This document shows, in pieces, positions 20,791 through 22,908 of a DNA stretch of 22,908 nucleotides (position 1 is the stretch's first letter; each line of letters opens with the position of its first letter). Position numbers and translations under genes: made by a program. A model generated the notes under the pieces. The model had not been told where the DNA came from. It made no database searches and saw only the letters and a list, made by a program, of their open reading frames with translations. The DNA is from Herpomyces periplanetae. Its lineage: Eukaryota > Ascomycota > Laboulbeniomycetes > Herpomycetales > Herpomycetaceae. The stretch spans positions 1 to 22,908 of the forward strand of contig WMKJ01000156.1 in NCBI GenBank assembly GCA_009733715.1. The letters are read 5' to 3'.

Positions 20791-22169
20791 CACAGCCACT
20801 TGACATAATCTTACTGCAACCCCAATCGTCGGTCATTACGAATTAGAGAGAAATGACTTGAGAGGGGAACAAGAAAGGTATAAAGTGTAAATACCGGAGA
20901 TAGTATATCTTGAGACAGGGAGGAACGTGACGGCTCAGCAGAATGAACCACTTTTTCTCAACTTATCGTCTACATTTTGTCTGAAAACTCTTATGTAAGT
21001 CTCAAGGAACTCCCACTGTGTTAAATCTTGAAGCGGTCTCCCTTAATCGGTCGACATTAACCGTATGTGAATGATACAGTCACAATATTAACAAAAAGCC
21101 CCTTTCTTTCTGTATAATTGGAGACGAGATGACAGATTATCTGGGCGAGAGTACAACCATTCACAGGCAAGAACACTAACAAGTGACGGCAAATAAGAGG
21201 AAAAGATAAACCATAAAAAATCATCATAGCTTATGACGAAATTTAAGCAACAAAGAATCAGAGAGAGAAGAAATTCACAACTGTGTACAGAATTGGAAAA
21301 ACTTCATATAATACAAGGGGTTGTACAAGCGGAAGAGGTCCAACCAAAGTGTAGTTATTGTAACATATAACAATTAACCAAAGTATTATTAAATTATTAC
21401 AAATGGAAGAAATATGATTTCTAGCCTAAATAAAAGCAAAGGCAAACAACGCGTCTGGGGTAAAAGAAGGCATAAACCATGAGCCTCGAAAAAGGCATGA
21501 CATTTACTGCTGCCTTTGAATGATATCTGCTGCTGGGAAATCGTTAAAAAACATTCGTTCATTCCTCAATGATATCAGTACTGCCTCAGGAGATAATACA
21601 AATACCGATGCCTAAAATAATGATTATTTGCTCAACTCTTGCCGTACTAAGGAATGATGGAGACTGTTAAGATAAGAGCAACTCGTAATATCACCTAGTA
21701 GGAATCTATTAGGAAATCAAGGGTATGCGAGGAAAAAAAATATAAATTTTTCTAGATCATATGAACCTTTGTAAAAGCAATTCCAGTCCCATTCATGGTA
21801 AATGATAGTGTAAATCTGAGTAAAATATTCAAATCTCCAGAAAGATAGATCTGACACCTAAATCCTCGCTTTGTTAACCAGAAATTATAACTCCGAAATG
21901 ACAGTTATACACAATTCCTATGTTGGAAAAACCACTTTACAAAATTAATGTGTTTGGTTATCTTCAAAACTTGATAAATTAATTTTAAGATATCGAAATT
22001 ATCTACGGACATAATTTGAAAGAAAAATATTAAAAATTTAGTGTAATGCATGAAGAACTCGAAAAATTCGCGTTAGTATAACAAACGAGTTGCTAAGCAA
22101 CTATCATTACATTAGAACAAAAATCAAAAGGGTATAAAAGCCTTCCAATTGCATAGAAATTTTGGTGAT
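20791..22169. other. Unassigned AT-rich stretch
   Basis: I looked for continuation of gypsy D on the plus strand and for the 3' tail of LINE E on the minus strand and recognised neither. There is a short purine-rich patch (agagagagaag) near 21260 but no tandem array, no RNA gene and no host exon that I can support. Confidence 0.4.
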
Positions 22170-22908
22170 AGTTATATAGACATGTAGGAAATGCACCTAT
22201 GTATTTCAGCGCAATCGGGCCATGTCAAAACACTGCAAACCTTGTATTGGTGTAAATTCATAACAAGATCACAAAAGGCTAACTTCAACCATTCAAGTGA
22301 TACCGCTTTTAGGCGCAATACAATAAAAGTTCTTTTAAAACTCGGACAATAATCCTCATGAGCAGTGGTATTAGACGGAAGTGTTAAATTGTTATACGTC
22401 TCTGTAGTCCTGTCTAGAATTGAATAAATAGGCATTTAAATTGAGGTAATAGACAAACAAGTTACAACTACTTTAAAACGAGCTTTTCGCAAAATTTACC
22501 CCACAAAATTGGCGTGATAATGAGCCAAAGAGCACAAATATAATTACGTATATCCATATTGATCAAATAAAGAATGGATTACAAGTTACTATAGCAGATA
22601 GGCAAAAATAGATGTATTTGTTATTAATGAAACAGTCGACTCTAACGAAAATAGAAACAGTTTGATTCCTGAGAACCTAGTTGCCGTGAGAACTTTGTGA
22701 CTTTATAATATACAAAACGGCCAAGCCAACTCTACCTAGTGTAACTAATTTTGTCAGTCTCCACGTGTACATATCGTGGAGTCACAACACCTGGAATTTA
22801 TACCAATGTGATGGCGCTAAGAAATTTTAATGACAATTGAAATTTACTTTCTGGTAAATTTGTGATTGCGTTTGAACACTCAAATGCTCACTGCAGATGC
22901 AAAAGTCA
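22170..22908 (-). mobile_element. I/R1-like LINE fragment E (RNase H and C-terminus)
   Basis: The minus strand enters from beyond the right edge. PRYVHVETDKIS at 22747-22782 matches the RNase H start of C1 (YLHVEMTDISKNQ near 11085-11125), and the preceding stretch at 22843-22890 matches C1 at 11204-11258. LWLIITPILWGK near 22495-22530 could be the later RNase H motif. An open stretch of 87 codons, 22172-22435, holds LVMNLHQYKVC and CAEIHRC, which resembles the C-terminal cysteine-histidine motif of I-type LINEs. The interval from RNase H start to this motif, about 180 codons, is right for the family. It is interrupted and dead. The upstream RT would lie outside the window. Confidence 0.52.

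Noticed and set aside
22759-22781. Hairpin with 7-base arms (ctccacg / cgtggag), imperfectly present also at 11117-11140, considered as a ribozyme or regulatory structure
   Set aside because: It falls in the RNase H coding start shared by LINE copies E and C1, which explains the shared sequence without invoking a structure; no hammerhead core motif is present.
1-22908. CRISPR array, bacterial operon, phage or toxin system
   Set aside because: There are no regularly spaced identical repeats, no ribosome-binding-site-led long frames and no recognisable bacterial gene; the content is eukaryotic retrotransposon debris.

Overview
This window looks like eukaryotic, AT-rich intergenic (or intronic) DNA that is mostly a graveyard of very old retrotransposons. 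No open frame is longer than about 116 codons. I could not support any host exon, tRNA, rRNA, CRISPR array or bacterial-style operon. What can be read, by translating short stretches in all frames and tracking conserved motifs at their expected spacing, is a set of seven Ty3/gypsy-class LTR-retrotransposon remnants and four fragments of one non-LTR retrotransposon (LINE) group with an RNase H domain, of the I/R1 kind. Together they explain about 16 of the 22.9 kb. This mixture of chromovirus/sushi-like gypsy, arthropod-like gypsy and I/R1-like LINEs fits an invertebrate animal best, perhaps an arthropod. That placement is an inference from element types, not a host gene.

Layout, left to right. 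1-1100: nothing recognised. About 1100-3015 (+): gypsy remnant H (RT, RNase H, integrase). 3690-5900 (+): gypsy remnant A (gag, zinc knuckle, protease end, RT, RNase H), sushi/chromovirus-like. 6580-9200 (+): gypsy remnant G of a different clade (RT, RNase H, integrase with a readable C-terminal part). 10310-10760 (+): short remnant B, related to A. 10950-12345 (-): LINE copy C1. 12545-12990 and 14440-14850: a direct repeat pair read as LTR-like. 13425-14085 (-): integrase remnant J. 15140-17625 (-): remnant F, the clearest pol, same family as A. 17740-18805 and 18808-19890 (-): LINE copies C2 and C3, head-to-tail. 20150-20790 (+): gag/zinc-knuckle/protease remnant D, related to A. 22170-22908 (-): 3' part of LINE copy E, running off the right edge.

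No genes work together here as a living pathway. The relationships are genealogical: A, B, D and F are relatives scattered in both orientations; C1, C2, C3 and E are relatives all on the minus strand. The left half is almost purely plus-strand elements, the right half almost purely minus-strand. All LTR elements are heavily decayed, each with many breaks. I found no evidence of a new functional system. The points most worth a second look are the head-to-tail LINE pair, a shared change at the LINE catalytic site that hints at duplication after death, and the paired LTR-like repeats lying downstream of two separate minus-strand integrases. All boundaries are approximate, since they were read by eye.
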